Shown here: in pieces, positions 9,035 to 18,627 of the stretch
Numbering within the stretch: position 1 is the stretch's first letter
Layout of the letters: each line of letters opens with the position of its first letter
Assembly (NCBI RefSeq): GCF_001598055.1
Contig: NZ_CP014844.1
Location: forward strand, 3,499,642 to 3,563,641
Direction: 5' to 3'
From: Cupriavidus nantongensis
Lineage (GTDB): Bacteria > Pseudomonadota > Gammaproteobacteria > Burkholderiales > Burkholderiaceae
Length of the DNA: 64,000 nucleotides
Notes under the pieces: generated by a model
The model's input: the letters and a program-made list of their open reading frames with translations, nothing else
The model's database searches: none
What the model was told of the DNA's origin: nothing
Made by a program: the position numbers and the translations under genes

Positions 9035-9044
9035 TTGCCGTCAA
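9017..9044 (-). promoter_or_regulatory. Candidate promoter of the cupin cluster
   Basis: On the minus strand TTGACG (9044-9039) is followed after 16 bp by TAAACT (9022-9017). The boxes overlap the right arm of the inverted repeat, so a protein bound there would block or reposition polymerase. Other -10 choices in this AT-rich patch are possible. Confidence 0.4.
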
Positions 9045-9155
9045 ACGATTTCGACGCGTGTGCGGGTTTACCGGGAGCGGACGGCATGGACGAGCGCTGC
9101 CCTCACGCGGCGCGTGGTCGACCTGAAACGGATGATGTGAAGTGGCTTGCGGCGT

Positions 9156-9851
9156 TCAGCCGGCGAAGCGATAACCGACGCCGACCTCGGTCAGCAACCA
9201 CGCCGGCTGGGCCGGGTCGGCCTCCAGCTTGTGGCGCAGGTGGCCCATGTAGACGCGCAGGTAGTGGCTGCTGTCGGCATGGGACGGCCCCCATACTTCG
9301 CGCAGCAGCTCGCGGTGCGTCATGACCTTGCCGCGGTGCGCCAGCAGCACCGCCAGCAGACGGTATTCGATCGGGGTCAGGTGCACCGCCTCTCCCCCGC
9401 GCGTGACCTGCCGGCTGGCGAGGTCAACCGCGACCTCACCGAACGCCACCTGCGCCCGCCCCTGCGCGCCGGCGCGCGCATGCCGGCGCAACAGCACACG
9501 CAGCCGCGCCACCAGCTCGCCCACGCCGAAGGGCTTGGTCAGGTAGTCGTCGGCGCCGGCGTCGAGCGCGCGGATCTTCTCGGTCTCGTCGGTGCGCGCC
9601 GACAGCACCAGCACCGGCACCTCGGTCCAGGTGCGCAGCTCGCCGATCATCGACACGCCGTCGCCGTCGGGCAGGCCCAGGTCCAGGATCACCAGGTCGG
9701 GCTGGCGCGTGCCGGCCTCGATCAGGCCGCGCTGCAGCGTATCGGCCTCGTGCACGGTGCAGCCCTCGTCTTGCAGCGCCGCGCGCACGAAGCGGCGGAT
9801 ATGGGGCTCGTCTTCCACCAGCAGCACCGTGGGCGAAAACTCGAATGGCAT
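9156..9851 (-). CDS. kdpE: Response regulator KdpE
   Basis: This 231-residue OmpR-type regulator has a receiver domain (about 8-120) with the acidic pair in LLVEDEPHI and the phospho-acceptor Asp57 in LVILDLGLPDGDG. Its winged-helix DNA-binding domain (about 133-230) ends in the usual LRVYMGHLRHKLE and GVGYRFAG. The start MPFEFSPTVLLVEDE is chosen because the longer frame would run into kdpD. It is the last gene of kdpFABCDE, 31 bp after kdpD. It should activate kdp through the site at 17865-17881. Confidence 0.95.
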   Translation of the reverse strand: MPFEFSPTVLLVEDEPHIRRFVRAALQDEGCTVHEADTLQRGLIEAGTRQPDLVILDLGLPDGDGVSMIGELRTWTEVPVLVLSARTDETEKIRALDAGADDYLTKPFGVGELVARLRVLLRRHARAGAQGRAQVAFGEVAVDLASRQVTRGGEAVHLTPIEYRLLAVLLAHRGKVMTHRELLREVWGPSHADSSHYLRVYMGHLRHKLEADPAQPAWLLTEVGVGYRFAG

Positions 9852-9882
9852 GACGCGTTGCTTCCTTGCAAGATTGGCGGGT

Positions 9883-12756
9883 TCAGGCCGGCACGCCGGC
9901 CGCTTCGGGTTCCAGCACCGGCGGGGTGCCGCGCGGCAGCGAGACCACGAAGCGCGCGCCTGTCCCCTCGCCCTGCGCCTGCGGATGCACCGGCTCGACC
10001 CGGATGCTGCCGCCGTGCGCCTGCACGATCGCCTCGCACACGGCCAGCCCCAGGCCGACGCCGCTGGTGGCAGATTCGCGCTCGCCACGCGTGAATTTCT
10101 CGAACACCTGGCGCGCCATCGCGGCCGGCACGCCAGGGCCGTTGTCCTCGACCATCAGGTGCACCGACGCTTCGCTGACCTCGCCACGCAGCCGGATCTC
10201 GGTGCCCGGCGCGGTGTACTTGGCGGCGTTCTCGAGCAGGTTGCACAGCACGCGCTCGATCAGCACGCCGTCGCATTCCACCAGCGGCAGCGCCGACAGG
10301 CCGGCCACCACCACGCGGTGCCGCGCCAGCGCATCGCGCAGCGACGCCAGCGCCGCGCCGGCCAGCTCTTCGAACGACTGCCAGGTCTTGCGCAGCGCCA
10401 CGTTGGGGCCCTGCAGCCGGGCCATGTCGAGCAGGTTGGCCACCATCGCATGCATGCGCCGCGCCTGGTCGCGCATGGCACCGACCGTTTCGGCCACGCC
10501 CGGCGCCAGCGGCGGCGTGCCGCGCTGCAGGGTCTCGGCCATGCCGATCAGGCTGGTCAGCGGCGTGCGCAGGTCGTGCGACACCGCCGCCAGCAGCGAA
10601 CTGCGCAGGCGCTCCGATTCCATCGTCAGCAGGGCCTGCTGCGCGACCTCGACGTAATGCAGCCGCTCCAGCGCGATCGCGATCAGCGTGGCAAAGACAT
10701 CGGCCTGGCGCCGCAGCGCCGGCTGCGCAAAGGCACGCCAGGCGCGCGGCTCGACCGCGAGCACGCCGCGCACCTGCATCGGCGCTTTCAGCGGCAAGTA
10801 CAGCACCGTGCCGGCCGGCAGCGTGTCGGTGCCGGTGCCGGCCGGCTGGCCGTGGTCGAATACCCATTGCGCCAGCACATGGTCGATGGCGTCGCTCTGC
10901 GCCGCGACGCCGGCTTGCGCATTGCTCTCGGCATCGGTAGCGGCTGGCAGCAGCCGCCCTTGCGGGCCGGCCAGGAAGAATGCCGCACGCGCGTCGAAGG
11001 CCGCACGCAGGAAGCGGCTGCCGATGGCGACGATCTGCGCATCGGTCAGCGCCGCCGACAGTTCGCGCGCCAGCTCGTACAGCGTGCGCGCATCGGTCTC
11101 GCGCTGGACCGACACGCGCGCCTGCTCGCGCAGCCCGGCGGTGAGCTGCCCGATCACCAGCCCCACCGCCAGCATCACCAGGAAGGTCACCAGGTATTGC
11201 ACGTCGCTGACCGCGAACGACAGCTGCGGCGGCACGAAGAAGAAGTCGAACGCGCCCACTGCCAGCAGCGCTGCGAAGGCGCCGGCGGTGCGTCCGTGGC
11301 GCAGCGCCACCCCCGCCACCGCCAGCAGGAACAGCATGGCGATATTGACCAGGTCGAACCATGGCCGCGCCAGCGCCGACAGCGCGGTGGCGCCGGCGCA
11401 CCAGGCCACCGCCCACAACAGGCCGGGCCACTGTGCCGGACGCGCCTCTTCAGCTTGCAGGTCGATGCCATGCGCACCGCGGGCGGCATCGGGCGCGTCA
11501 TGCCGGACCGCATCGGCGGCGACGCGGATCACGTCGACCTCCGGGCACGCGGCCGCCAGCGCATCGGCAAAGCTGCTGCGCCCGAACAGCCAGGCGCGCG
11601 CGCCCAGCCACGGCGACAGCAGCTGCGCCAGCCAGGCATGCAGGCGGCCGGGCAGCGCACCGCCGCGGTCACGCCAGCGCGCCGGGGTGCGACCGATCAG
11701 GACCTTGGTCAGGTTGTGCCGCCGCACATAGCCGGCCACCGCCGCCACCATGTCGCTGCCGGCCAGGGTCTCGGTGCGCGCGCCCAGCGACTCGGCCAGC
11801 CGCATGGCCTCGTCCAGCTGCGCGCGCAGCGGGTCCGGCACCGGCGCCAGCCGCGGCACCGACACCGTCACCACATGGCAGTCGCAATCGAGCTGCGCCG
11901 CCAGCCGGCGCGCGCTGCGCACCACCTGCGCGGCATCGCTGCCGTGGCCGATGCAGGCCAGCACCGCTTCGCGCGTGCGCCACACCGGCTCGATCGACGC
12001 CTGCTGGCGGTAGGCACGCACATCGTCGTCGACGCGGTCGGCGGTGCGGCGCAGCGCCAGCTCGCGCAGCGCGATCAGGTTGCCCTTGCGGAAGAAGTGC
12101 TGCACCGCGTGGCGGGCCTGTTCGGGCACGTACACCCGGCCTTCGCGCAGCCGGCGCAGCAGCTCGTCGGCGGGCAGGTCGACCAACACCACTTCGTCGG
12201 CCTCGTCGAAGACCGCGTCAGGCACGGTCTCGCGCACGCGGATGCCGGTGATGCCGGCCACCGCCTGGTTCAGGCTGTCGAGGTGCTGGACGTTGACGGT
12301 GGTCCAGACGTCGATGCCGGCCGAGCGCAGCTCGGCGATGTCCTGCCAGCGCTTGGGATGGCGGCTGCCGGGCGCGTTGCTGTGGGCCAGTTCGTCGACC
12401 AGCACCAGCGCCGGCCGGCGCGCCAGCGCGGCATCGAGATCGAATTCCTGCAGCGCACGGCCGCGGTGCTCGAGCACGCGCCGCGGCAGCTGCTCGAGGC
12501 CTTCGGCAAGCGCCTCGGTCTCGGCGCGGCCATGGCTTTCGACCACACCCACGACGACATCGCCGCCCTGCTCGCGCAGCGCGCGCGCCGCCGCCAGCAT
12601 GGCAAAGGTCTTGCCGACGCCGGCCGAGGCGCCGAAGTAGATGCGCAGGCGTCCGCGCGCGGCGCGTTCGCCGTCGGCCTGCAGGCGTTGCAGCAGGTGG
12701 TCGGGATCGGGGCGGAGGTCGTCGGCTGGGCGCGCGGGCATGGTGGACGCGCTCAC
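9883..12756 (-). CDS. kdpD: Sensor histidine kinase KdpD
   Basis: This 957-residue membrane kinase responds to potassium limitation and turgor. In order it has the KdpD N-terminal domain with a P-loop GASAGVGKT at 42-50, a universal-stress-like domain (about 255-380), a four-helix membrane block (about 410-510), a GAF-like region, the HisKA box AVSHDLRTPL with His727, and HATPase motifs LCNLLENAAKYT, VEDNGPGVP and SGVGLGLAVCEAI. Length and order match the family. It lies between kdpC and kdpE on the same strand. Confidence 0.96.
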   Translation of the reverse strand: MSASTMPARPADDLRPDPDHLLQRLQADGERAARGRLRIYFGASAGVGKTFAMLAAARALREQGGDVVVGVVESHGRAETEALAEGLEQLPRRVLEHRGRALQEFDLDAALARRPALVLVDELAHSNAPGSRHPKRWQDIAELRSAGIDVWTTVNVQHLDSLNQAVAGITGIRVRETVPDAVFDEADEVVLVDLPADELLRRLREGRVYVPEQARHAVQHFFRKGNLIALRELALRRTADRVDDDVRAYRQQASIEPVWRTREAVLACIGHGSDAAQVVRSARRLAAQLDCDCHVVTVSVPRLAPVPDPLRAQLDEAMRLAESLGARTETLAGSDMVAAVAGYVRRHNLTKVLIGRTPARWRDRGGALPGRLHAWLAQLLSPWLGARAWLFGRSSFADALAAACPEVDVIRVAADAVRHDAPDAARGAHGIDLQAEEARPAQWPGLLWAVAWCAGATALSALARPWFDLVNIAMLFLLAVAGVALRHGRTAGAFAALLAVGAFDFFFVPPQLSFAVSDVQYLVTFLVMLAVGLVIGQLTAGLREQARVSVQRETDARTLYELARELSAALTDAQIVAIGSRFLRAAFDARAAFFLAGPQGRLLPAATDAESNAQAGVAAQSDAIDHVLAQWVFDHGQPAGTGTDTLPAGTVLYLPLKAPMQVRGVLAVEPRAWRAFAQPALRRQADVFATLIAIALERLHYVEVAQQALLTMESERLRSSLLAAVSHDLRTPLTSLIGMAETLQRGTPPLAPGVAETVGAMRDQARRMHAMVANLLDMARLQGPNVALRKTWQSFEELAGAALASLRDALARHRVVVAGLSALPLVECDGVLIERVLCNLLENAAKYTAPGTEIRLRGEVSEASVHLMVEDNGPGVPAAMARQVFEKFTRGERESATSGVGLGLAVCEAIVQAHGGSIRVEPVHPQAQGEGTGARFVVSLPRGTPPVLEPEAAGVPA

Positions 12757-12828
12757 GTTGCGGCAGGGTGAACGCAGCCAGATTGTGCCATGCAGGCTGG
12801 CGCGTGGCCCGCCGCGTGGTCCGTCCCT

Positions 12829-13467
12829 TCAGCGCGCCGGCAGCGCATCCAGTGCCAGGTTCAGCCGCAGCACGTTGACGCCGGCCTCGCCCAGCACCGG
12901 CAGCAGCGGCTTGTCGGTATGCGCGGCGATCAGCGCGCGCACCTGCGCGAGCGGCAAACCCCGCGCCCGCGCCACGCGTGCCGCCTGGTACTCGGCCGCG
13001 GCCACGCTGATATGCGGGTCCAGGCCGCTGCCGGAGGCGGTCACCAGGTCTACCGGCACCGGCGCGGTGTTGCCGGGATCGGCCGCGCGCAGCGCCTCGA
13101 TGCGCACGCGGGCCGCGTCGGCCAGCGCCGGGTTCGACGGCCCCAGGTTGGAGCCGCCGGAGGCCCCGCCGTTATAAGGCATCGGCGCGGTCGCCGAGGG
13201 CCGGCCCCAGAAGTCGCCGGGCGCGGAGAACGGCTGGCCGATCAGCTCGGATCCCAGCACCTTGCCGTCGCGCACGATCAGCGAGCCGGCCGCCTGGTGC
13301 GGAAAGGCCGCGCCGGCAATCATGGTGATCGCCGCGGGGTACAGCAGGCCGGTCAGCAGCGACAGCGCCAGCAGGATCACCAGCGCCGGGCGCAGCAGGC
13401 CGCCCTGCCCTTCGGTTTGCGCAGTGGGCGCAGCGTGCGCGGTGTCGGCAGTGATTGGATTGGACAT
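12829..13467 (-). CDS. kdpC: K+-transporting ATPase subunit KdpC
   Basis: This 212-residue subunit of the high-affinity K+ pump supports ATP binding by KdpB. It has one N-terminal membrane helix (about 27-48, [21 protein letters not shown]) and a periplasmic domain with the family motifs [21 protein letters not shown] and [14 protein letters not shown], ending in [10 protein letters not shown]. It begins 33 bp after kdpB and ends 72 bp before kdpD. Confidence 0.95.
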   Translation of the reverse strand: MSNPITADTAHAAPTAQTEGQGGLLRPALVILLALSLLTGLLYPAAITMIAGAAFPHQAAGSLIVRDGKVLGSELIGQPFSAPGDFWGRPSATAPMPYNGGASGGSNLGPSNPALADAARVRIEALRAADPGNTAPVPVDLVTASGSGLDPHISVAAAEYQAARVARARGLPLAQVRALIAAHTDKPLLPVLGEAGVNVLRLNLALDALPAR

Positions 13468-13500
13468 GGTTGCTCCGAAGATTGTTTGGATCGGGTCGGA

Positions 13501-15687
13501 TCAGGCCCAGCCCATGGCGGCCAGGCCCAGGTCGATCAGCTTGATGCCGGCAAACGGCACCGCGATGCCGCCCAGCCCGTACACCAGCAGGTTGCGGCGC
13601 AGCAGCGCGGCGGCGCCGAGCGCGCGATAGCGCACGCCGCGCAGCGCCAGCGGGATCAGCACCACGATGATCAGCGCGTTGAAGATCACCGCCGACAGGA
13701 TTGCCGATGCCGGCGTGGCCAGCCCCATCACGTTGAGCAGGCCCAGCTGCGGATAGGTGGTGGCGAAGGCCGCGGGAATGATCGCGAAATACTTGGCCAG
13801 GTCGTTGGCCACGCTGAAGGTGGTGAGCGCGCCGCGGGTCATCAGCATCTGCTTGCCGATGCCGACGATCTCGATCAGCTTGGTCGGGTTGCTGTCGAGG
13901 TCGACCATGTTGCCGGCCTCGCGCGCGGCCTGCGTGCCGCTGTTCATGGCGACCGCGACGTCGGCCTGCGCCAGCGCCGGGGCATCGTTGGTGCCGTCGC
14001 CGGTCATCGCCACCAGCCGCCCTTCGGCCTGGTACTGGCGGATCAGCGCAAGCTTGGCTTCGGGCGTGGCCTCGGCGAGGAAGTCGTCGACGCCCGCCTC
14101 GGCGGCGATCGCGGCGGCGGTCAGCCGGTTGTCGCCGGTGATCATCACGGTGCGGATGCCCATGCGGCGCAGTTCGCCGAAGCGCTCGCGGATGCCGCGC
14201 TTGACCGTGTCCTTCAGCTCCACCACGCCCAGCACGCGCACCTCGGTCCCGGCCAGCTCGGCCACCACCAGCGGCGTGCTGCCGGCCCGCGCCACGTCCT
14301 CGACCGCGTGCGTGACCGCATCCGGGAACTTGCCCGCATGCCCGGCCACGTAGCGGCGCACCGCGTCGGCCGCACCCTTGCGCACGCTGCGCCGCGACGC
14401 GCCGTCGTCGAGGTCGACGCCGCTCATGCGCGTCTGCGCGCTGAACGGCACGAACACCGGCCGCGCCGCGCCCATGCCCGGGGCGTCGGCGCCGGCCTGC
14501 TGGCGCGCCAGCGCCACGATGCTGCGGCCCTCGGGGGTTTCATCGGCCAGCGACGACAGCCACGCTGCGGCCGCCAGCTGGCGTTCGCTCACACCCGGCG
14601 CCGGCAGCATCCGCGCGGCCTGGCGGTTGCCCAGCGTGATCGTGCCGGTCTTGTCGAGCAGCAGCACGTCGACGTCGCCGGCCGCTTCCACCGCGCGCCC
14701 CGAGGTGGCGATCACGTTGGCCGCCATCATGCGGCTCATGCCGGCCACGCCGATCGCCGACAGCAGCCCGCCGATGGTGGTCGGGATCAGGCACACCAGC
14801 AGCGCCACCAGCACGGTCACGGTGACCGGCAGCCCCGCGCCCGTCGCCCGCACGCTGTAGGCGGAAAACGGCAGCAGCGTGGCCGTGGCCAGCAGCAGCA
14901 CCATCGACAGCCCGACCAGCAGGATCGTCAGCGCCAGCTCGTTGGGCGTCTTCTGGCGCCGCGCGCCTTCGACCATCGAGATCATCCGGTCGATAAAGCT
15001 CTCGCCGGGATTGGTGGTGATGCGCACCACGATCCAGTCGGACAGCACGCGCGTGCCGCCGGTGACCGACGAGAAATCGCCGCCGGATTCGCGGATCACC
15101 GGAGCCGATTCGCCGGTGATGGCGCTTTCGTCGACCGAGGCCACGCCTTCGATCACCTCGCCGTCGCCGGGGATCATGTCGCCGGCCTCGACCAGCACCA
15201 CGTCGCCGCGGCGCAGCGTGGTGGCCGGACGCACCTGCACGGCGCCGTCGCGGCGGCCCTCGGTCAGCACGCGCGCGCTCGCGCTGCGCTTGAGCCCGCG
15301 CAGCGATGCGGCCTGCTGCCGGCTGCGGCCTTCGGCCAGGGCCTCGGCAAAGTTGGCAAACAGCACGGTGACCCACAGCCAGACCGTGACCGCGACGATA
15401 AAGCCGGCGCTCTCGGTGGCATGCGGCGGCGGCGCGACCAGCGCGCGCAGCGCCAGCAGCGTGGTCAGGATGGCGCCGGCATAGACCACGAACATCACCG
15501 GGTTGCGCAGCTGCTCGCGCGGCGACAGCTTGCGCAGCGCCGCGAGCAGCGCGGGGCGCACCAGTTCGGGCGACAGCAGCCGGCGCGGCGTGCGCGCGGG
15601 GTCGTGGGGATGATCATGGGCGGCGCCGTCCTCGGCGCGCTCCGGGGCGGCCTGGGGCCGCGTGCTAAGGGTATCGGGTTGCATCAT
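13501..15687 (-). CDS. kdpB: K+-transporting ATPase subunit KdpB
   Basis: This P-type ATPase subunit of 728 residues powers K+ uptake. TGES is at 191-194, the phosphorylation motif DKTGT starts at Asp345, and [17 protein letters not shown] is the hinge motif. A membrane anchor region and the KdpB-typical C-terminus [20 protein letters not shown] are present. Two adjacent ATG codons (15687 and 15684) could start it; no strong ribosome site decides. An acidic, His-containing N-terminal tail of about 35 residues precedes the conserved part. It lies 40 bp after kdpA. Confidence 0.95.
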   Translation of the reverse strand: MMQPDTLSTRPQAAPERAEDGAAHDHPHDPARTPRRLLSPELVRPALLAALRKLSPREQLRNPVMFVVYAGAILTTLLALRALVAPPPHATESAGFIVAVTVWLWVTVLFANFAEALAEGRSRQQAASLRGLKRSASARVLTEGRRDGAVQVRPATTLRRGDVVLVEAGDMIPGDGEVIEGVASVDESAITGESAPVIRESGGDFSSVTGGTRVLSDWIVVRITTNPGESFIDRMISMVEGARRQKTPNELALTILLVGLSMVLLLATATLLPFSAYSVRATGAGLPVTVTVLVALLVCLIPTTIGGLLSAIGVAGMSRMMAANVIATSGRAVEAAGDVDVLLLDKTGTITLGNRQAARMLPAPGVSERQLAAAAWLSSLADETPEGRSIVALARQQAGADAPGMGAARPVFVPFSAQTRMSGVDLDDGASRRSVRKGAADAVRRYVAGHAGKFPDAVTHAVEDVARAGSTPLVVAELAGTEVRVLGVVELKDTVKRGIRERFGELRRMGIRTVMITGDNRLTAAAIAAEAGVDDFLAEATPEAKLALIRQYQAEGRLVAMTGDGTNDAPALAQADVAVAMNSGTQAAREAGNMVDLDSNPTKLIEIVGIGKQMLMTRGALTTFSVANDLAKYFAIIPAAFATTYPQLGLLNVMGLATPASAILSAVIFNALIIVVLIPLALRGVRYRALGAAALLRRNLLVYGLGGIAVPFAGIKLIDLGLAAMGWA

Positions 15688-15727
15688 GGAAACAGGTTCG
15701 CGAGTGGCGATTCGTCGGGGACGGGGA

Positions 15728-17545
15728 TCAGCGCGCAGCGCCGGCCAGCACGCCTTGCAGGTGTTCGGCGACCGGCCCCAGCGCCAGCGCCGGGACATAG
15801 GTCAGCGCGCCCACCATCAGCACGGAGCCGGCCAGCAGCACCACGAACAGCGCGCCGTGCGTGGGCATGGTGCCGCCGGTGGCAGGCAGCGCCGGCTTGG
15901 CCGCCAGCGATCCCGCCAGCGCCAGCACCGGGATCACGACCCAGAAGCGGCCGAACCACATCGCCGCGGCCAGCAGCGTGTTGTAGAACGGGGTGTTGGC
16001 CGACAGGCCCGCGAACGCGCTGCCGTTGTTGTTGGCGGCCGAAGACAGCGCGTACAGGATCTCGGAAAAACCGTGCGTGCCGGGGTTGAGCACGCCCGCG
16101 CGGCCCGCGCCCGCCATCACCGCCACCGCCGTGCCCAGCAGCACCAGCAGCGGCGTGACCAGGATCACGATCACGGTCATCTTCATCTCGAAGGCCTCGA
16201 TCTTCTTGCCGAGGTATTCCGGCGTGCGGCCGATCATCAGGCCGGCGATAAACACCGCCAGCACCGCATAGACCAGCATGCCGTACAGGCCGGAGCCGAC
16301 CCCGCCGAACACCACCTCGCCCAGCTGCATCAGCAGCCTCGGCACCATGCCGCCCAGCGCGGTGAAGGAATCGTGCATGGCATTGACCGCGCCGCACGAC
16401 GCCGCCGTGGTGATCGCCGCGAACAGCGCGGAGGCGGCCACGCCGAAGCGCGTTTCCTTGCCTTCCATATTGCCGCCCGCCTGCAGCGCGGAGCCCGCGT
16501 GGTCCAGCGGCAGCGCGGACAGCACCGTCCCGGCACGCTGCTCGGCGAGCGCGGCCAGGCACGCCATGGCCACGAACAGCAGCGTCATCGCCGCCAGCAC
16601 CGCCACGCCTTGCCGGCGGTCCCGCACCATCTCCCCGAAGGTGAAGCACAGCGCGGCGGGGATCAGGAAGATCGCCAGCATCTCGATCAGGTTGGACAGC
16701 GCGGTCGGGTTCTCGTACGGATGCGCGGAGTTGGCATTGAAGAAGCCGCCGCCGTTGGTGCCCAGCATCTTGATCGCTTCCTGCGAGGCCACCGGCCCCA
16801 TTGGCAGCGTCTGCGTGTGCGCCGTGGCCGCACGGGTCAGCGCCTGGCCGTGCGCATCGGTGACCGGATTGCCGGCGGCGTCCGCCACCGGCTGGCTGTA
16901 GGCGACCGGACGCAGCAGCGCGGCGTCGCGATAGCCGCTGAAATTCTGGATCACGCCCTGGCTCGCCAGCATCAGCGCAATGGCCGAGGCCAGCGGCACC
17001 AGCACGTACAGCGTGATACGCGTCAGGTCGACCCAGAAGTTGCCGATGCCGTCCGCGCGCTGGCGCGCGAAGCCGCGGATCAGCGCGAACACTACCGCGA
17101 TGCCGGTAGCCGCCGAGACAAAGTTCTGCACCGTCAGCGCCAGCATCTGCGTCAGGTAGCTCATGGTCGATTCGCCGGCATAGCCCTGCCAGTTGGTATT
17201 GGCGACGAAGCTGACGGCGGTGTTGAAGGCCGAGTCCGGCGACACCGCGCCGAAGCCCTGCGGATTTAGCGGCAGCCAGCCCTGCAGGCGCTGCAGCGCA
17301 TAGACCGCCACCGCGCCGAGCAGGTTGAAGGCGAGCACGGCGAGCGCATAGCGCCGCCAGCCCATCTGCGCGCCAGGCTGCACGCCGGCAAGCCGGTACA
17401 GCGCGCGCTCGAGCGGCCGGCCCCAGCCGGTCAGGCGGTAGCCGTCGTCTTCGACCGCGCGGCGCAGGTAGCGGCCCAGCAATGGCGCAAGGGCCAGCAG
17501 GATGGCCAGGTAAAGGGCCAGCAGGCCCGGGAAATCGGTCGGCAT
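15728..17545 (-). CDS. kdpA: K+-transporting ATPase subunit KdpA
   Basis: This 605-residue channel-like subunit binds and moves K+. Selectivity-filter segments of the family are visible: [34 protein letters not shown] and [13 protein letters not shown]. About ten membrane helices are expected. The start [14 protein letters not shown] overlaps the kdpF stop by one base in a TGATG arrangement, so translation is probably coupled. A longer upstream frame exists but would run through kdpF. Confidence 0.96.
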   Translation of the reverse strand: MPTDFPGLLALYLAILLALAPLLGRYLRRAVEDDGYRLTGWGRPLERALYRLAGVQPGAQMGWRRYALAVLAFNLLGAVAVYALQRLQGWLPLNPQGFGAVSPDSAFNTAVSFVANTNWQGYAGESTMSYLTQMLALTVQNFVSAATGIAVVFALIRGFARQRADGIGNFWVDLTRITLYVLVPLASAIALMLASQGVIQNFSGYRDAALLRPVAYSQPVADAAGNPVTDAHGQALTRAATAHTQTLPMGPVASQEAIKMLGTNGGGFFNANSAHPYENPTALSNLIEMLAIFLIPAALCFTFGEMVRDRRQGVAVLAAMTLLFVAMACLAALAEQRAGTVLSALPLDHAGSALQAGGNMEGKETRFGVAASALFAAITTAASCGAVNAMHDSFTALGGMVPRLLMQLGEVVFGGVGSGLYGMLVYAVLAVFIAGLMIGRTPEYLGKKIEAFEMKMTVIVILVTPLLVLLGTAVAVMAGAGRAGVLNPGTHGFSEILYALSSAANNNGSAFAGLSANTPFYNTLLAAAMWFGRFWVVIPVLALAGSLAAKPALPATGGTMPTHGALFVVLLAGSVLMVGALTYVPALALGPVAEHLQGVLAGAAR

Positions 17546-17634
17546 CAGAACTTCTCCGGACGGCACAGTGCAATCAGCAGGTAGAGGAAGATGGCCACGG
17601 CAAGCGCGCCGGCCAGCAGTTCGGTCCAGTCCAT
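17545..17634 (-). CDS. kdpF: KdpF small membrane subunit
   Basis: This 29-residue single-helix peptide ([20 protein letters not shown] then a short Arg-Pro-Glu-Lys tail) matches KdpF in size, composition and position just before kdpA. KdpF stabilises the KdpABC complex in the membrane. Its stop TGA shares a base with the kdpA ATG, and its own ATG shares a base with the stop of the ORF before it. Confidence 0.88.
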   Translation of the reverse strand: MDWTELLAGALAVAIFLYLLIALCRPEKF

Positions 17635-17783
17635 CAGCGGTCTCCGCCGGTGGCGGCATCCGGCTGCGGCCGGTCCAGGGTGGAAACCGGCCGCACCGGG
17701 CCGCACAGCCATGCGCACAGCGCGACCAGGGCGACGCTGGCGGCGCCGAAGGCAATCAGAACGAGCAGGAATATCGCATCCAT
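17634..17783 (-). CDS. 49-residue membrane ORF ahead of kdpF
   Basis: This small frame starts [20 protein letters not shown] and carries one hydrophobic helix (about residues 4-28) followed by a Pro-rich soluble tail. Codon third positions are mostly G or C, like the neighbours. Its TGA overlaps the kdpF ATG by one base, the same TGATG coupling seen between kdpF and kdpA, and it lies directly below the KdpE site. No clear Shine-Dalgarno sequence precedes it. I do not recognise the family; a KdpF-like accessory or leader role is inference from position. Confidence 0.6.
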   Translation of the reverse strand: MDAIFLLVLIAFGAASVALVALCAWLCGPVRPVSTLDRPQPDAATGGDR

Positions 17784-17864
17784 GACGAGCAGAATCGTGA
17801 GTGGCAGACGTCACCCAGATTAGGGATGCGGGGATAAAAACGGGGTAGAAAGGCCCGCTACGGC

Positions 17865-17881
17865 TGTAAAAACGGTATAAA
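17865..17881 (-). promoter_or_regulatory. KdpE operator of the kdp operon
   Basis: Read on the minus strand this is TTTATACCGTTTTTACA. From memory the E. coli KdpE site is TTTATAC followed by a T tract and TTTTTACA, so only the two central bases differ. It ends 82 bp above the first ORF of the kdp operon, a suitable distance for activation of a nearby promoter. Confidence 0.8.
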
Positions 17882-17977
17882 GACGGCTCGCGGCCCGGCA
17901 CGGACGCCGCAGCGCATTTGGAGTGGCCTCGCGATAACTTCCAGCCCCGGCCGACGCGCGTACGTTGCACTGCATTC

Positions 17978-18007
17978 TTGACAGCGCCGTCGTATACATG
18001 CCATAGT
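17978..18007 (+). promoter_or_regulatory. Candidate rpsU promoter
   Basis: A perfect TTGACA (17978-17983) is followed after 18 bp by CATAGT (18002-18007). It would give a leader of about 220 nt before rpsU. The -10 box is weak. Confidence 0.4.
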
Positions 18008-18235
18008 TACGGGCGTATAGCATTCATGGAAACCGGTACTGTCAGGCTCCAGTTATCTTTGGACCTGGCGCTATCACCCCTGACACTGGTTGCACGGACT
18101 GAAACGTCCACATCTTTCAGGTTCGCGGGGGCGCACCAGGGCATCGGCCCGGCGTGCAATACCAGTCGCTCCGGCGACCGCAGTTTCCCCCCGTGTGAAC
18201 CAGCCGCCCCGGCGGCAATCCCCTAAAGGACTGAA

Positions 18236-18448
18236 TTGACTAAGATCGTCTTGAAACCCGGTGAGCCCGTTGAAGTTGCAATGCGGCGTTTCCGTCGTGC
18301 CATTCTGCAGACTGGCCTGATCGTTGAACTCAAGAGCCGTACCGCTTACGAGAAGCCGACGACCGAGCGCAAGCGCAAGAAGAAGGCCGCCGAAGCACGC
18401 CTGCGCAAGCGCCTGCGCATGCAGATGCTGCCGAAGAAGATGTACTGA
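18236..18448 (+). CDS. rpsU: 30S ribosomal protein S21
   Basis: This 70-residue basic protein of the small subunit is needed for initiation. The sequence [16 protein letters not shown] followed by a Lys/Arg-rich helix ([18 protein letters not shown]) is typical of S21. The start is a TTG codon seven bases after a good AAAGGA ribosome site; no ATG exists at the right place. A strong terminator follows, so it is monocistronic. Confidence 0.96.
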   Translation: MTKIVLKPGEPVEVAMRRFRRAILQTGLIVELKSRTAYEKPTTERKRKKKAAEARLRKRLRMQMLPKKMY

Positions 18449-18485
18449 TTCCGGTACGCTTCGCCGCCTGGCCCCGCCAGGCAAG

Positions 18486-18516
18486 AAAAACCGCCAGTTC
18501 GCTGGCGGTTTTTTTT
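18486..18516 (+). terminator. rpsU terminator
   Basis: A seven-base-pair stem CCGCCAG / CTGGCGG closes on a UUCG tetraloop, with A residues before and eight T residues after. It begins 37 bp after the rpsU stop. Confidence 0.92.
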
Positions 18517-18627
18517 ATGCCTGTGCGCCGGGGCCCGCGCCTGCTGCAACGCGCCAACCGAGGCCGGCGCGGATGACCGGCATAATGGCGGATATTGCGC
18601 CGTTGCGGCGCCACACCGGACCCTGTC

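Larger units (their letters stand above)
17784..18235. other. Divergent gap kdp / rpsU
   Basis: This 452 bp region holds the KdpE site and kdp promoter region on the left and a candidate rpsU promoter in the middle. It ends with a long rpsU leader that includes a small CCGCC/GGCGG hairpin at 18203-18216 just above the ribosome site. No protein-coding frame is convincing. Confidence 0.6.

Noticed and set aside
9592..12771. 1059-codon plus-strand frame opposite kdpD
   Set aside because: It is the antisense shadow of kdpD/kdpE; composition is Arg/His/Gln-rich as expected for the complement of GC-rich genes.
12790..16089. 1099-codon plus-strand frame opposite kdpC-kdpB-kdpA
   Set aside because: An antisense shadow of three well-identified genes; the sequence is His/Arg/Gln-rich without domains.
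17918..18226. 102-codon frame upstream of rpsU
   Set aside because: It fills the rpsU leader in the same direction, has no ribosome site and no recognisable domain.
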